Source of the DNA: CBDFKQ01 sp965248855
GTDB taxonomy: Bacteria; Bacteroidota; Bacteroidia; Cytophagales; 172606-1
Direction: 5' to 3'
Assembly (NCBI GenBank): GCA_965248855.1
Contig: CBDFKQ010000004.1
Coordinates: 248,001-312,000 of the forward strand
Length of the DNA: 64,000 bases
Position numbers and translations under genes: made by a program. Of this stretch, positions 62,508 through 64,000 are shown piece after piece (the stretch's first letter is position 1; every line of letters begins with the position of its first letter). Below the pieces are notes generated by a model that saw only the letters and a list, made by a program, of their open reading frames with translations, did not search any database and was not told where the DNA came from.

Positions 62508-62605
62508 ATTTATTTTTGTGATTTAATATCGTTTTATCAATATTGATATTTTGATAATTGGACGAAAAGATTTGCCTTTCTCCGATTAACTAAACAACAT
62601 TTATA
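62508..62605 (+). repeat. Longer intergenic repeat, copy B
   Basis: Aligns with the reverse complement of 43930-44030 over roughly 95 bases, identical over 35 bases around TATCAATATTGATA (62535-62548) and again near the end in TAAACAACATT. Confidence 0.7.
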
Positions 62606-62740
62606 TTATCGCTTTTATTAAAATTTCTAACCTCATATTTTATCACTTCAACTGTCTCTTAATTCACTTCACCACTAATGTAAATTTAAAATTTAATCTA
62701 ACATTACAATTTTGATTAAACATTAAAAAATCAAATAAGA

Positions 62741-64000
62741 ATGAAAAAGATTTTCTATTTATTAATCTTCAATTTATTTTTTGTAAACACTTTAAGTGCT
62801 CAACAAACTCAAACAGTCAGAGGCAAAATACTTGACGAAATTTCAAAGTCTCCTATTATTGGAGCTACAGTTTTGGTTGTTATTCCAAATAATAATAATC
62901 CTTTGGGCACTGCCACAGACATAAATGGTGAATTTAAAATTGCTAATGTTCCGCTAGGCAGGCAAACAATTAAAATTTCTTATATCGGTTATGAAGATAT
63001 TCTTCTGGCAAATACGATTGTTACAGCAGGTAAAGAAGTGGTCTTGAATATTTCTTTAACAGAAAAAGTATCGCAATTAAATGAAGTTGTGGTTACTTAC
63101 GACCGCACAAAAGATAAGGCTGTAACCAATAACGAAATGGCTTTACTAAGTGCAAGGCCTTTCAATATTGATGATACTAAACGCTATGCAGGTTCTTTGG
63201 GTGATCCTTCTAGGATGGCAGCAAATTTTGCGGGTGTAGTATCCGGTAATGATTCCAGAAATGATATTGTGGTGAGAGGTAATTCGCCAAGCGGTATGCT
63301 TTGGCAACTGGAAGGATTAAATATTCCAAATCCAAATCATTTTGGTTCTTTAGGCACAACAGGCGGGCCGGTTAGTATTTTAAATAATAATACTTTAGAT
63401 AAATCTGATTTTATTACAAGCGCCTTCCCTGCTCAATATGGCAACGGACTATCAGGTGTTTTTGATTTAAAAATGCGAAATGGAAATAATGAAAAAAATG
63501 AATTTATGGGTCAGGTTGGTTTTAATGGTTTTGAATTGGGTGCTGAAGGGCCTTTTTCCAAAAAATCAAAAGCTTCATATCTTGCCAATTACCGATACTC
63601 AACTTTAGGTGTTTTTCAGGCTTTAGGAATAAGTTTTGGAACAGGTACTGCTACACCATTTTATCAGGATATCAATTTTAAAGTAAGCATTCCTATTAAC
63701 AACAAAAGCAAATTTACAGTGTTTGGTATTGGTGGAAAAAGTAATATTGCTTTTTATGGTAACGACGTTGATACAACAAAAGGAAATGGAAATTTATATG
63801 GGAATGAAAATGAAAACTCGATTGTGAGTTTTAAAACAGGAGTTTCCGGAGTCAGTTATGAAAGAAATATTTCTCTTAAAACATTTGCAAAATTTACTTT
63901 AGGTGCTTCAGCTTTTGAGCAAAATTTTCATGGCGATTCTATCAGTGTAGTAACGAGAAAAGCTTTTCCGAGTGGTGATGCAAAATTTACAATTCAAAAA
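62741..64000 (+). CDS. TonB-dependent receptor, N-terminal 420 residues (cut by window edge)
   Basis: The frame is open from the ATG at 62741 to the window edge. A signal peptide (FYLLIFNLFFVNTLSAQQ) precedes a regulatory-like domain (VRGKILDEISKSPIIGATVLV, INGEFKIANVPLGRQTIKISY), a TonB-type plug (KVSQLNEVVVTYDRTKDKA; FAGVVSGNDSRNDIVVRGNSPSG; MLWQLEGLNIPNPNHFG) and the first barrel strands. DIVVRGNSPSG and QYGNGLSGVFDLKMRNG suit receptors for peptides or small organic ligands. The C-terminal barrel is missing, so no ligand can be assigned. Confidence 0.85.
   Translation, partial: MKKIFYLLIFNLFFVNTLSAQQTQTVRGKILDEISKSPIIGATVLVVIPNNNNPLGTATDINGEFKIANVPLGRQTIKISYIGYEDILLANTIVTAGKEVVLNISLTEKVSQLNEVVVTYDRTKDKAVTNNEMALLSARPFNIDDTKRYAGSLGDPSRMAANFAGVVSGNDSRNDIVVRGNSPSGMLWQLEGLNIPNPNHFGSLGTTGGPVSILNNNTLDKSDFITSAFPAQYGNGLSGVFDLKMRNGNNEKNEFMGQVGFNGFELGAEGPFSKKSKASYLANYRYSTLGVFQALGISFGTGTATPFYQDINFKVSIPINNKSKFTVFGIGGKSNIAFYGNDVDTTKGNGNLYGNENENSIVSFKTGVSGVSYERNISLKTFAKFTLGASAFEQNFHGDSISVVTRKAFPSGDAKFTIQK

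Larger units (their letters stand above)
62279..62740. other. Gene-free repeat-rich stretch before the terminal TonB receptor
   Basis: 462 bases without a protein gene. It holds an 11-base inverted repeat, GTTTAGTTAAT at 62341-62351 and ATTAACTAAAC at 62585-62595, which encloses a long hairpin (62443-62492) and copy B of the longer repeat (62508-62605). Confidence 0.55.

Noticed and set aside
1..64000. CRISPR array or cas genes
   Set aside because: No regularly spaced direct repeats with unique spacers were seen; the only tandem repeat is the coding hexanucleotide at 60120-60158.

Overview
The window reads as a piece of a low-GC Bacteroidota chromosome, most like Chitinophagaceae or a related Sphingobacteriia-type lineage. 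The grounds are the strongly A+T-rich DNA, several SusC/FecA-like TonB receptors with N-terminal carboxypeptidase-regulatory-like domains, a type IX secretion PorU2/PorV2 pair, a secreted protein with a C-terminal type IX sorting domain, DUF1080 and DUF1343 families, and promoter-like TTTG / TAnnTTTG elements. No rRNA, tRNA or CRISPR array was recognised.

Layout. 1-459 is the start of an AraC-type regulator cut by the window edge, followed by a secreted START-domain protein (615-1220, minus). 1332-10473 is a tightly packed, translationally coupled seven-gene plus-strand operon: HMG-CoA reductase, UbiA-type prenyltransferase, a three-domain PEP-synthase/rifampin-phosphotransferase-like enzyme, a DUF3419/BtaA-like aminocarboxypropyl transferase, a polyprenol/phytol-kinase-like membrane protein, a GNAT-like acyltransferase and an OleC-like AMP-forming ligase. 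I do not know a described pathway with this composition; it is the best candidate for an undescribed system, probably making an isoprenoid-containing lipid. 10474-11142 is gene-free. Then come a zinc-binding-domain PAS histidine kinase, a NamZ-type muramidase, dnaB, a cyclophilin, small proteins (nuclease-inhibitor family, a membrane HExxH protein, a retropepsin-like protease), TMEM220-like and DUF1080 proteins, and a sugar isomerase-like protein.

20868-21984 holds overlapping genes for a pyruvoyl-tetrahydropterin-synthase-like enzyme and GTP cyclohydrolase I. 22074-31924 carries a subtilase, a Uma2-type protein, a PIN toxin-antitoxin pair, a GH78-like rhamnosidase, and a TraB/GumN protein whose C-terminal part is split off by a frameshift. 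32076-36070 is a metal-uptake module: CobW-like GTPase, a His/Cys-rich secreted protein and a TonB receptor. Two matching Fur/Zur-type palindromes sit on the promoter of the last two genes. 36162-42351 is porU2-porV2. 43132-44247 is a gene-free, repeat-rich stretch before parE.

46140-52488 is a minus-strand cluster of a TonB receptor, a beta-helix lipoprotein, a metallophosphoesterase and a beta-propeller-like lipoprotein. After small genes, an IS3-family element (55995-57619, 3-bp target duplication GGT) sits between two small hypothetical genes. The right end carries a DegT-type aminotransferase, a type IX-exported GH-A-clan glycosidase-like protein, a small SRPBCC protein, a second repeat-rich gene-free stretch, and the first 420 codons of another TonB receptor. 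Related short repeats recur at 16.9, 25.3, 43.3, 43.9 and 62.5 kb and look like one family of intergenic elements.
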